Source: Lineolata rhizophorae
Lineage: Eukaryota > Ascomycota > Dothideomycetes > Lineolatales > Lineolataceae
NCBI GenBank assembly: GCA_010093515.1
Contig: MU001684.1
Location: forward strand, 851,411-915,410
Direction: 5' to 3'
DNA length: 64,000 nucleotides
The notes under the pieces were generated by a model. The model searched no databases, was not told where the DNA came from, and worked only from the letters and a program-made list of their open reading frames with translations. This document shows positions 1 to 10,692 of the stretch, piece after piece. Position numbers and translations under genes: made by a program. How positions within the stretch are numbered: position 1 is the first letter of the stretch; every line of letters starts with the position of its first letter.

Positions 1-1661
1 CAATTGGCGAGAGCATCTATAGGTATGTATTTTCCGGAGGTAAAATGAGCCCCCCTACCACCCCCGGGAGGTCCTGAGGCTCAGCAGCGGACAGGGGCGC
101 AAGATGCGCGCGCTTGCGGCAGCCAATAGACGGCGCTGACAGGTCATGGGTCTAGCCGCTAACTTTAAATTGTGGTCGAAACAATCAACCACTGCCCGGC
201 CGCCTCCCCTTTTCCCCCGAATGGCTCCCACCGCGCCCCTAGCTGGCCCGCTGCCGCACACTTGTTTCATTGAGATGCACGAGAGGTCCGATGTTTCAAC
301 CTGATTGAGTTGCAGCGGTGGCGGCCGCTGTTCCACGCCCGCGACCGCCGAAGGCCTTTCCCCCCTGCCGACGAGAACGGTTGTGGAAAGCGGCCTGGAA
401 GCCCCAGGATTCCACTCGAGGCACTCGAAGCCCAGGGGAACGCAGAACAGCTAATCTCTCGACGCATTCCTTTGGAGCTGAGGCGCTCCGAGGCATGACA
501 AATTTGGCCGCGTCCTCGCTCGGTGACACGGATTCCAATCGACACAACAATGGGTATTGGCGTCTTTGATTGGGTCTAGTCAGGGGTTGTCGGCATTTCG
601 ACAACGGCGGTGCCAGGGCAGAAGGGGTTAAGCTCGTCGTCCCATATCGATCTGGCGATAGGCGCTCGATAAGTGGCGCCGTGGGAGTCAATTTGACGCC
701 CGCCATGGAAAATTTAATGATGACACGAGGTCTTGGCCAGCCTTGCGTCCGCGTAGATCAAATTGCGATTCGAGCTTGATCCAAGACGGCAACGGTAGCG
801 AAAAAGCGAAAAGGGGAGCGCGGCGATCGTTGCTCGTCCGGCGAGTTTTGGGAAAGTCGGACAAAGAAAAGGGACCGGCGGACGATAGCAGGCAGCGTCG
901 CGCGACTCGTGGTAGGCAGCGGCAGCACCGAACCCAAAGCGTTCGATCCATCCTCCACGCCCCCGCCTGCCCGTTCGTGTTCGCGATCCACCTACACCGT
1001 CCACGCCCGTCCCACGACCAGTTGTGCGACTTGCGAGCGAGAGAATGGCTCCACCCGTGCACCCGCGGCACGGCCAACGCCTCAGAAAAGCAGAGCGCAG
1101 AAAGCCTCAAAATTAGAACAAAGATTGCTCCGTGGCCGATAGAGCACCCTACTATCGCCATCCCTGGCCTTACGCGCAGCCAATTACGGGACCCCCTTTC
1201 CATCCCAGCCGCCCTTCTCCGCAAAACGGACCCCGTACTAACCGCGTTTGTTCCTAGTACCCTTGAGTCCTCCCGTCCGCACTACGGACAGAGCCTGTTG
1301 TTCGCCTTCTCGTGATTGTTGTTCCTCCTTCCCACCTGCCTTTCCTTCCTCCACTCCATACAGCACGTCTGCAGTTGCATTGCTCCTGCAACTTCGCCGA
1401 TAGGCCGCAGTCTGCCTCTCGTCCGTCGCTCTTTTTACAGTCTGTCGTTTACAGTCCTGCCCGTACTAGAAATACAAACCGGTCGAACCGTACCACCATA
1501 CGTAATTTTGCTCTCGAGGATAGCGGCATCTACTGTTAATACGTCCACAAAAAAAAAAAAAAAAGGAAAAACAGAAAAAACACCTCGGTCGACGACGTCC
1601 TACACTCACAGCCCAAAGTACATTCCTTACCGTAATATCAGCGAGAGAAACGCGTCGATAG
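1..1661. other. Upstream region of areB, no gene recognised
   Basis: No open frame here has convincing coding character on either strand. From about 1250 onward the plus strand becomes pyrimidine-rich with many short CT tracts, as in fungal 5' leaders, and there is an A-run near 1550-1564. After the ATG at 1045 there is no further ATG on the plus strand until 2069. This fits a long leader for the GATA-factor gene downstream. Confidence 0.5.
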
Positions 1662-2041
1662 CGTTTCTCACCCAACCCGTCCACCACGGCTTCCACACTG
1701 GCTTCGTCAATTCTACCGCGGCCCTCGCCGGGCCTCGAGCACTACCGGTCCTCGTCGTCGCTGCAGGTCCGCGACCTGCCCCCGTTCTCGTCGGTCTCGG
1801 GATCGTCAGCTACCACGGTGTCTTCGGTCTCGGACGAGCGGCCGTCGCTGCCGTCGATCGGCCAGGAGATCTCGCGGCCATCGTCGACCGTGTCGACGCA
1901 GTCGTCGTCGGTGCCTCTGGCCGAGCCACGGCCCAACACGTCTTCGGTGCAGCTGCCGGGCCTGTCTGCCCTCGCGTCGATAGCGTCGTCGACGTCGGAC
2001 TCGCGAAAGAGGTCCAGGAGCCCCGGCCGAAATAGCAGCAG
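1662..2041 (+). other. areB: Probable N-terminal coding exon of areB lacking any ATG
   Basis: An open frame begins after an in-frame TAG at 1659-1661 and runs to a donor (GTGCGT) at 2042. Its Ser/Pro-rich translation ends in LSALASIASSTSD and an Arg/Ser-rich tail, a composition like the N-termini of AreB/ASD4 proteins. It ends in phase 2, which matches the acceptor at 2434-2435 and joins the frame leading to the zinc finger. The frame contains no ATG. The best near-cognate starts by context are ACG at 1686 and CTG at 1698, each with A at -3 and G at +4. It is known that A. nidulans areB uses two promoters, alternative splicing and both AUG and non-AUG starts; applying this here is inference. 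From CTG 1698 the long form would be about 505 aa. Confidence 0.55.
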
Positions 2042-2077
2042 GTGCGTGTTTTCGTCTTGTCTCCACCCATGCCCTGT

Positions 2078-2135
2078 CTTATCTTATCGTCGAGTTGGCT
2101 GGCTTTGAGGAGTTGCCGGCGGCGGCGCCGATAAG
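2078..2135. promoter_or_regulatory. Cluster of GATA-factor binding motifs in areB intron 1
   Basis: Two overlapping CTTATC sequences (GATAAG on the minus strand, 2078-2088) and a GATAAG at 2130-2135 lie in the predicted 394-base first intron. Further CTTATC and TTTATC motifs occur at 2705-2717 in the second intron. HGATAR is the consensus of AreA/NIT2 and AreB factors, so these could mediate auto- or cross-regulation or mark an internal promoter for a short transcript. Function is inferred from motif and position only. Confidence 0.35.
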
Positions 2136-2406
2136 GGCCAGAAGATGGACGGGAGGTGGCTGCGACTGCGGGATGGCGGCGTGTTGCAGCGGAGCGGGCC
2201 CGGCACGGCCGATCACCTGTTGGTCCTGCTCCATTGGGCAAGGAAGTGAAGGGCCACGGTGAACGGGTGAACGGGGCTGGTGCGCGCGAGGTTAAACGAC
2301 CGCAGCGCCGCAGCGAGCCATCCGTCAACCGCCTGCCTGTCCTCCTCGGCCACGTCCGCTTTGCGCCCTCCCCCTTTCATTGCACGCGATTGCCCCCGAC
2401 CAAAGG

Positions 2407-3953
2407 ATGGAGTGCTCACGGTGGGATCGGGACAGCAGGGCTCCGTCTCAGCCATACGCGCCTCCGCCGGCTCGCATCCCGTATGCCACGGCACCCGCCG
2501 CCACGCCGGGCGGCGGGCCGGGCAACTCGCCGGTAAGTCGGCTCTGTTTTCCTTGCGGGCGCATCGCATCGGCGGTCGCGCGCCGGCGCCGCGCGCCCGA
2601 GGGTGGCCGTGTGGCGCCAAGGAGGCGCGCGGCGCAGGCCGGGGCCGGGGCCCGGCGGCGCTCCGCCGGGTGAAAAGTTCTCTCGCGCCGAGGCCCCGAT
2701 CTCCCTTATCTTTTATCGCCCGCGCCCCAAACCACAACACAATCGATAATGGCGTCGCTCCCGACTAACAACTCCTCCCAGCCCGTCTGCCAGAACTGCG
2801 CCACCAGCACCACGCCGCTCTGGCGCCGCGATGAGGTCGGCTCCGTGCTCTGCAACGCCTGCGGCCTCTTCCTCAAGCTGCACGGCCGCCCGCGCCCCAT
2901 TTCGCTCAAGACGGACGTGATCAAGAGCCGCAACCGTGTCAAGACGGGCCAGGGCCCCAAGAAGAAGGTATGAGCCGCCCCGAACGCAGCCGATATTTGA
3001 AATGTCGCGATGCCGTTGCGCCGTCCCTTGCCGAAGCCGTCGAAGCTTACTCGCCCTCGCAGCCGTCGGGCGAACACCACAATGGCCTCGCGGGCACCGC
3101 CGCAGCCGCCGCCGCCGCAGCAGCAGCCGTCGTCGCGCAGTCGGAAAGCAGCACGACACCGCCGCCCGCAACGCTCGTCGCCTCGGCCTCGCATCGCCGG
3201 CCCTCGCACCGCATCTCGTCGGGCGCGTCGGACCGGTCGCAGTCGCCCATCTCGCGGGCAGGCACGCCCGGCCTGAGCGCGAGCCACGCCGCCGCCGCCA
3301 CCCACCACGGCCTCCAACACACGCTGCCGGCGCCCAATCCGAACAGCGCCAACATCGCCCCGCAGCACGTCTTCGACGGCATGGCCGCGGACGCGCACAC
3401 GCCCTTCCCCTTGCACCACGCGGCGCGTTCGCGCAGCCCGTCCTCGCAGCTGCCGACCTTCCACGTGCGCCAGCCCTCGCCCGTCGGCAGCGCCGTCTCG
3501 TCGGTCAACGGCTCGTCCGCGACGCCGACATCGCAATCGCATCACCTCGAGGCGCCGCCGACGTACGACGCGCTGCTCGCCCAGGCCAACGCCCTCAAGA
3601 CGCGCGTCTCGGAGCTCGAGGTCATCAACGGGCTCTTCCGCGGCCGCGTCGCCGAGCTCGAGAATAGCGAGCAGGAGGCGCGGCGCTGCGAGGCGCTGGC
3701 GCGCGAGGCCGAGGCGCGGACGCGCGGAGAGTCGGACGACGCCCGGATGTGCGAGGTGGAGCTGCGGCGCCGCGTTGCGGAGCTGGAGGCGGAGATGGCG
3801 GAGCAGCGGAGCGCGAGGAGCGGGAGCAGGGATGAGGGCAGGAGGGAGATGACCGAGGGCGAGGACGGACATCGGAACAAGCGCATGCGGTTGTCGGACA
3901 TTGTGGACGAGAGCGCGGCGTCGACGCCCCTGTCGGACGCGCAGTCTTCTTGA
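2407..3953 (+). CDS. areB: AreB/ASD4-type GATA transcription factor
   Basis: Single GATA zinc finger plus C-terminal coiled coil, the layout of nuclear AreB/NreB/ASD4 regulators, which modulate nitrogen catabolite control and development, usually opposing AreA/NIT2. The finger is CX2C-X17-CX2C with core [19 protein letters not shown] and the [20 protein letters not shown] tail. Coding exons: up to 2532, 2782-2967 and 3063-3953; intron 2533-2781 has a GACTAAC branch, intron 2968-3062 a CTTAC branch. After the finger come a poly-Ala stretch, a Ser/Pro/His-rich region and a heptad-rich segment at about 3558-3830, the likely Leu-zipper. The AUG used here, 2407, gives a 400-aa form but lies inside the intron removed from the longer transcript that starts in the ATG-less exon 1662-2041; exon 2 of that form starts at 2436. 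The finger assignment is firm; N-terminal structure is inferred. Confidence 0.9.
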
Positions 3954-5204
3954 TTATGCTTTGTTTCAGTTCTCTCCCTTTCAACACTTTTGTCTTCGAT
4001 CGTGAGGTTCAAAAAAGTGCGACCCGCGGGCTCCCGGGTTGCGGCGACGCTTTCCGCATTCAACGGCTGGGCTTTTTCTTATTTTATCACTTTTTTGCTT
4101 TTCTTCTTGACGGTCTATTCTGCCTTGTCTTGTCGGGCGTATCATCGGCGTAATTCTTCTTGCCTGGACGCGCCTTGTCTTGCCAAGCCTCTCTTGCTCC
4201 ACAAGCTACTCCTGTTTCCCGATGGTTCAGTGTTCCTATCTGTCCCACTTCGTCATATCATTTCCAGTTCCTCTTCTACCCTCCCCCTTTTTTCCCCCCC
4301 TCTTTGTTCCTTTGTTCACTCTCCAAAATGGCACAGCTGTTACCCGCGGTCCGAAGCTTTTAACGGCTCCCCTAGTTTGGATCTAATGTCTTAATTCTTC
4401 TTCCCTTTGTTCCCGCCCTGGCGTCCTCGCGGACGGACGCCCTGCGCGACCTTCACTTTATTGTATGTTATAGTGGCCGGAGAGTCCAGGCGGGGCTTTC
4501 GGCCGGCGGATCGCACAGGACGCGATCCGTCGCTCTCTTCGAGCTTTGCACCTTTTTTTTGCGGGTCTTTCCGGCCGTAAAGCGGGGGGAGGGGGGTTTG
4601 CGGGCGGTATAATGTTTGGTGGTCGGAGATGGGCAGGTGTCGCGTGACGGGGCGTAATCTCCCGCGCCTTGGTAGACGCAGAGTCGGGCTCAAAGCACGT
4701 CGTTGCCTCCTCGTGGTATTACGAGGTATATCCGCGCGTGACGGAGCCTTCTTGCGGTTGCGCGCTTGTTCAAACTTTCAAAGTCCCTTTTCTTTTTGCT
4801 CGATGTACTAGGTTGTGGGTGTTAACTCTCGTCTCCTACGGCGAGGTGCGGGCGAGAGATGCTTCCTTACAAGGGAGGTGTGGGTCGTGTTTTATACCCG
4901 GAGTAGGGGTCGGGCGGATATAAAAAAAATTTATCATTGTTCCTGCTTCAAATATCCAGAAAAGTTCACTTCCTTGTTGTAGTGAAGTCGATGTGTAGGA
5001 GTGTTAAATGGGTCAAGAAACGAAACGTGAGAAACCGAGTTTCCCCCCTTTTCTAGTTGCACCCTTCTAGCAAACTAGAACCGACGAGATATTCTTATCC
5101 GTACATATATATCGTGAATGCTCACACATGTAGCCACCCCTAGATGCCATCAAATCCCTACCCGCGTGTCCTCTCAGACAAGAACCATTTCCCATGGATA
5201 TACG

Positions 5205-5206
<2 letters not shown>

Positions 5207-5238
<32 letters not shown>
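5207..5238. repeat. Homopolymer run of 32 C (poly-G on the minus strand)
   Basis: Thirty-two consecutive C residues in the spacer downstream of areB. A tract of this length is prone to slippage and to assembly error, and its G-rich strand could form a quadruplex or triplex. No coding role. Confidence 0.95.
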
Positions 5239-5409
5239 TTTCTGTAGACCATAGCGCCGCCCAAGTGAAGTCGATACCTACAGGAAGAAGAAAAAGACTA
5301 ATCACCACCGAAGTGCTGCATCTCGTCCTCACGCTCAATGCACCAACCCATGCCTACCAAGAACCCCGAGAAACCAGATTCCCTCGGCGCGACCCGAGGC
5401 CACCATATC

Positions 5410-5441
5410 TAACCCTAACCCTAACCCTAACCCTAACCCTA
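5410..5441. repeat. Interstitial telomere-type repeat (TAACCC)5
   Basis: Five perfect tandem TAACCC units followed by TA, equal to TTAGGG on the minus strand, the usual telomere repeat of filamentous ascomycetes. It sits about 170 bases from the poly-C run and about 95 bases from the stop codon of the convergent Zn2Cys6 gene, with genes on both sides, so it is internal and not a chromosome end. Confidence 0.95.
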
Positions 5442-5533
5442 CTTCCAGCCCGCACCCCACTCCCACAAAGCCAGCCCCACCCATCACCAAGGGAAGAAAA
5501 GAAAAGAAAAAAAAAGAAAAAAAGTGGAAGCCG

Positions 5534-8088
5534 TCACCACCCGATATTCTCGTACGCTTTCCGCAGCACCTCGGTGCGCGTCTTCTGCATCTCGGGCGCG
5601 CCGCTGCCGGCGCGCTCCAGGATCTCGAGCATGCGGCGCACGTCCGCGCTGGCGGGCGCGTAGAGGGCGTCTGGGTCGACGTCGGCGTCGGCGTCGGCGG
5701 CGCGACTTTTGCTGGCGCCCTTGCCGCTGCCGGCGGTGCCGAGGCCGGGCGACTGGGTGGTGGCTGCGGCTGCGGCGGAGCCCGGGGGTCCGACGGAGGC
5801 GAGGAGGCCCGAGATCATGAGCTGTTGGACGGGTTTGGGTCGCGTTAGCGAGCGACGGCGTGGAGCGAGAGAAGCGTACGATAGAGGGAAGTGAACGGTT
5901 GCACAGTGGAGAAAGGAGGGCAAAAAAAAGGCACTCACCGCTTCCTCAAACGCGCGGTGCTGAAACACCCACCACACGCCCGCGTCGACGGGCAAGAACT
6001 CGCGCAGGTCGAAGAAGGCCCGCAGCGCGTGCCGGCACGCCTCGAGCGCGCCCCGCACGTCGCACCGCACTCCGCCCGCCTCGTTCTCGTCGGCCTGCAG
6101 CACGCCCAGGCAGTGCCAGTAGTTGCTGCGCAGGAAGAGGTTCTGGCGCGCGAGGCGCGGGTTCGCGGCCGCGGTGCGCTCCACGGTGGCGCGGTCGCCG
6201 CCCGTCAGCGTCGGCGGGAAGCTGTCGAAGAGCTGCCGGTACTGTGCCAGCAGCGCCACCTTGGCCCGCGTCGACGTGGCCAGGGGCCGGTTCAGCGCCC
6301 GCGGCTCGCAGAAGGTGCGCTGCACCAGGTTCGCCAGCCGCCACATGCAGCGTATGTAGACCACGTCGCCGGCCATGCTGGGGTCCGCGAGCGGCACCGG
6401 CGGCGACGGGTTTGGTGCGATGCTGCTGATGCTCATGCGGTCCTGCGTGCTGTTGGGAGTGGGCGGGTCGTCCGCGTAGCGCCCGCTGGGCGTGCTGTTG
6501 TCGGGGGGCGAGTAGAGCGGTTCATCGTGCAGCGAATCCACCGACACGTCGGAGAAGTTGGCCGACGGCGGCAGCTTGAGCAGCACCGTGAGGAACGTGT
6601 CTTGGAACATGACGGCCTGCCAGACTTTGCGACGCTGTTGCTTCTCGGCCGGCGTCGCCTGCGGGGCGATGATGTCGGGATCGCGGTGTAAGCCCATGGC
6701 GTAAGCTTGTCGCATCAGAATCCCTCCAAACGCCCATGCATCTGGAGCGTGGTTGTCGTTCATGAGAAAGTAACACATTAAGACCATGGCCTGGATCGTT
6801 CTGATGGACGTCCTGCTCAAATAGGACGAGACGCGCAGGGACTGGTGGGCCGCAGACACGTAAAACTCCGAGATTTGGGCCCGCTGACTTGGCGACTGTG
6901 TTTGGATGAACTGCGTGCCCATCGCGTACACGACGAAGTGGAGAGCGATGGTGGTGGGATCGAACTTTTGCCTCTCGGCATCCGGGAGCGCCCAGAACGA
7001 GCAGTATTGGCTGTAAAAGGCCCGTCGGTTGATCATGGGATAAACACCATCGACGGTCTCAAAGTACTTGGCCGTGAGCATGTCGGCGTCCTCTTTCCTC
7101 GGGAGCACCCCAATGACTTCGGCGAGGCCGCCATTGATGGTCCAGTAGTTGCTGAAAGGGTGTTCGTTGTTAATACCGAACACGCTCGGGGGCGCATGTT
7201 TGGCGTGTGGCACCATAGACAAGAGATAGGATGAAGAGGAAGTGGAAGATATCGACGTGCTGCGGTAATGAGGGCGGGGAATCTGAACAATAGATCAGCA
7301 TCCGAGGGATAGCGAATGACACCTCGCGCTGGAGCTGAAGATTACATTGGGTCTGGCGCGCACTTGGGACTTTCCAAGGGAAGACTCGAAGGTTTGGGCT
7401 GTTACCTACCTCGGTCTGAGGCGGAGGATGAGAGGGAACAGGTCGGCTGAACGATTCATTCTTGCCATGCTTGCGCGCCTTGCTCGCGCTTCTGGCACTA
7501 GAATCGCGGTCAGCGCTGCTGCAAGGCAGGGACTGTCACGTGACGAAGTGATCGGCAGTGGAGACATGGCCGACAAGCGCGAGCTTCGAGACGGAGAGAG
7601 CTTGGAAAGATGCTGCCGGCGCATCGCACGTACCCATTCTCGGCCGACGCGGCGATGAGGTTGGCCACTTCGGAGTAGCGACATTCGGACTGGCGCTTGA
7701 CGCAGGCCAGGCACTTGGGCCTGCTTCGGTCGCACTAATTGGCGACGACGGTGGCGTTAGCACGGTGCTTTCATACATATATACTACGTATGTAGCTGCC
7801 TGGGTCGAAGCAACGGGCGTCATGGCTTGCGCCAAGAGGCACGATGGGGGGCAGAGAGGCTGGGGCTCGAGCGTGCTGGAGGGGGGCACCTCAGCGACAA
7901 TTGCTGGACAGGCAGCCACGCACCTTGGTCTTGCGCGAGACGCATTGGTCGCAGCTCAGCGTGGGCTTGTTGCGCTTCTGCTTCTTGCGCGGCGGGTCGT
8001 CGGGGTCGTGAGGCGGCGACTGCGAGGCGTCGGAGAGGGCGGCGGCGCGAGCGAGCCCGCCGCCGTGCGCGGTGGGTTCGGCGGACAT
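5534..8088 (-). CDS. Zn2Cys6 transcription factor with fungal-specific regulatory domain
   Basis: Predicted nuclear regulator of about 661 aa. Exons: 8088-7924, 7734-7634, 7497-7410, 7282-5939 and 5821-5534. The binuclear cluster CX2CX6CX6CX2CX6C is split by intron 1: CDQCVSRKTK ends exon 1 and CDRSRPKCLACVKRQSEC opens exon 2. A basic KKQKR stretch precedes it. The large fourth exon carries the middle homology (fungal_trans) region, beginning around FSNYWTINGG and including the typical AYAMGLHRDP segment. The last intron has a GCTAAC branch and joins in phase 0. The start is the ATG before SAEPTAHGGG; an in-frame TTG farther upstream was not used. The gene lies 554 bases downstream of the ThDP enzyme on the same strand. 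Target genes cannot be inferred from sequence. Confidence 0.85.
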
Positions 8089-8642
8089 TGGCCTGCGCTG
8101 CACTACTGCTGCATCCTCCGCCGCGCGCGCGCTCTCGTCGCTCTGTGCTACCGCCGCGACGACGAGTTGCAATGTCCGGGCTGGGCGTCGACGCCGGGAA
8201 TAAGGCAGAGGCGGCACCCGGCGGCGACAAGCTTTGGGGCTGGGGCTGGGTTGGACGGCGTCTGCGCCGCCGGGCGTTGCTTTTCCGCCTCCGGAGCGAC
8301 TGGGCCCCCGTCTCCGCCATCTCCGCGCGCGGAAACCCTCCGGGCAGCACCCTACGCCATCGTCCGTCAAGCTCTTCTCTTCACGTAGGGAACGCAAGAT
8401 TGGAATTATTCGGATTGCTTTCCCTCAAAAAAGCTACCTTGACTCGCCCCGATTGTCTGGATACGCGTATCCACCTTACACTTCTATATACTACGTATGT
8501 TATCTGAGACGTCACAAAAGAACATAAGCCCGGGATCACCCTGGAGTTGCCGGCCCATACAACATGGTCAGTCTACAACAAGCTCTTCGCCGACGGCCCT
8601 GGAACACTGTTAGCAACGCTGGCAATTCCCACTTCAGAAGCA
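8089..8642. other. Intergenic: promoter of Zn2Cys6 gene and 3' end of ThDP gene
   Basis: Carries the 5' leader of the Zn2Cys6 gene and the 3' UTR of the ThDP enzyme, both on the minus strand. GC-rich near the regulator and more mixed toward 8500. No separate gene is seen. Confidence 0.5.
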
Positions 8643-10692
8643 CTAGCACGTCAACTCACATTTCCCCTGCGGCCCACCGATATGCGCATCCACCACGGCC
8701 GACGTCCCGCCCTGCACCGTCTTGATTGCCTCGGCCAGCACACCATCCAGGTCCGCCGCGGCGCCGACATGCTTGGCCCAGATCTCGCCGCCCGAGGCGG
8801 CCCGGGCGATGCCCGAGTAGTCCGGCGTGGGCGCGAAGGAGATGTTGAGCTTCGAGTTGGACGCCTTGGAGGCGTCGCCGTCCGGGTACACGAGCAGCAT
8901 GGAGCGGCGCGGCGCCTGCCAGCCGCAGTTGTTGAGCACGATGGTGAGCACGGGGATCTTGTACCGGTTCGCGATCCAGTAGACGCTGCCGGGGACGGAG
9001 AAGAGGTAGGTGCCGTCGCCGACGATCTGCGTGCGGCGGTCAGTCACAAAAAGAGCTTGAAATCGGTCGAGTGAGGTGTGTGGCGCGTACCTGGCATACG
9101 AATTGTTTGCGGCTTTCCTTGTCCGCTGCGAGCTTGATGCCGAGAGCGGCGCCTCCGCTCCATCCGAGACCGCCACCGCCGCAGTTTATCCATGCGCCAG
9201 GTCGGGTAACCTGAAGTTGGTCGGCCACGAACACAGTGTTAGTCACGGCTTCAATGCACCAAATAGTGTCCTCGGGGCAATTCTTTTTCAGCCGACTGCA
9301 CAAATACGAGGTCGAATATGAGCCGTCATCTCCTGGGTTTGCCAGACTCGCAATCGTCTCCAGCCTCTGCGCATACGACTTTTGCAACTTGCTCCAGCGC
9401 TCCGCGTACTCTGCGCTGTTGATTCTCGCCTTCATGCCCTCCTGAGTCTCCAGGAAGTCGTTGATTTGGCTGAGCGCGGTAAAGCTGTCGGCCCGATACC
9501 TCCTGATGGCGTCGATGTAGAACAGAGGCATCTGCTGCTTGAGCGGATCCACGTCAATATGAAGGATCCTCGCACTTGGTTTCGGCTTGCACTGTGTGTT
9601 TATCCACGGGACATCGCAGTCCAACACCAGGATCACGTCGGCCGTCTTGATCCTGTCGTCCGATCCGAACCGCAAGCCCAACCAACCGGGATGGTCTGCA
9701 GGGAAGCACATGTCGCTGCCGCCGGTGTCCAAGACGCGGAGACCTTTGATGTTGTTTGCGAGCTTGACAAGCTCGGGGACTGTTCCGTGATTCCTACCGG
9801 AGTAACCCGTGACCACGAGAGGCTCCTCGGCATCGACCAGTTCCTGGCAGATTTTCTGTACGGCTACTGATGACAGAGCTGCGGGCTCAATGGGGTTCCA
9901 GAACGCTTGCTCGAGTTGGTACCGTTCAACCTCTTCTGACATGGGCTCCCTTGCGCCATAGAGATAGACGGGTCCCTTGGGATCGCTCATGGCGAATGAG
10001 AGGGCGCGGTTGACCATTTGCTATGAACACCGTCAAAGCCAAGCTAGGAGGCACCCCACAACTGGGAACAAACGAACTCACCTTAACGTTCTTGGCAGTC
10101 TTAATTTCGCCCGTATATCGGCAGTACTGGGCAATGATCTGCTTTTGATCCGGTACGTCCTGAATCCAGTGGATGTACTCGGTTCGTGAGCCTGTCACCT
10201 CGCCTTCTAGCGTGTACGGCGAGAGCCCAGCAAAGATGAGAACGGGAGCTCGACCACAGGACGCATTATGGACAGCAGCTCCGAGCCCCTGGGTACCCAC
10301 GTCGACGTGGACAATGACGCACTGCGGCTTGCCCGTGAGACGGGCGTATCCGTCTGCCATGGAAAGGGCCACCATCTAATAGACACATATTATTACTCTG
10401 AGCAGGTCAATTGGAGGATAGCGAGATGGCTCTTTGTTTACCTCATTGGGACACGTGATTATCCTCGGAAACGCGCCCTTTTTCTCGTTCTCGGCCGCCA
10501 CCATAGCTTCGATGATGCTCGGGTGGTCTGAACCAAGGTTGACGAAGCAATGGCTGTGAAGTGAAATCAGCTACGTGCTGTACAAAGCATTTCCTGATGC
10601 AGCACAGGCAACGTACGTGACGCCAGCGTCCCATATGGCCTCGAAGAAGGCAAATGAAGCCGTGTAAACTTGAGGCCTGTTATACGTGTCAT
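8643..10692 (-). CDS. Thiamine-diphosphate-dependent enzyme (acetolactate synthase / decarboxylase-like)
   Basis: About 593-598 aa. Exons: 10676-10617 or slightly longer, 10553-10442, 10375-10082, 10020-9091 and 9026-8643; every junction keeps phase. The N-terminal pyrimidine domain carries the catalytic Glu in ITCPNEMVALSMADGYARL; the central domain follows (LDTGGSDMCFPADHPG); the C-terminal domain has the ThDP/Mg motif GDG, spaced about 28 residues from LNN. This is the acetolactate-synthase / benzoylformate-decarboxylase superfamily; the fungal subgroup is not assigned to one substrate, so the reaction is left open. The 5' end is odd: the ATG at 10692 is one base out of frame with the conserved YNRPQVYTASFAFF segment. 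Either a short upstream exon joins at 10676 or one base is missing. It lies upstream of a Zn2Cys6 regulator on the same strand. Confidence 0.85.

Larger units (their letters stand above)
3954..5533. other. Convergent intergenic region
   Basis: Lies between the 3' ends of areB (+) and the Zn2Cys6 gene (-). It holds T/C-rich probable 3' UTR sequence, a 32-base C run and a short telomere-like repeat (both listed separately), and A-rich sequence at about 5498-5524. I see no coding signal. Confidence 0.6.

Noticed and set aside
688-1315. Long overlapping open frames on both strands upstream of areB
   Set aside because: Arg/Pro/Ser-rich translations without motifs, overlapping each other on opposite strands; typical of GC-rich non-coding DNA.
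2706-3872. 388-codon open frame antisense to areB
   Set aside because: Mirror of a GC-biased coding exon: an Arg/Leu/Ala-rich translation with no domain, while the sense strand has the GATA finger with spliced structure.
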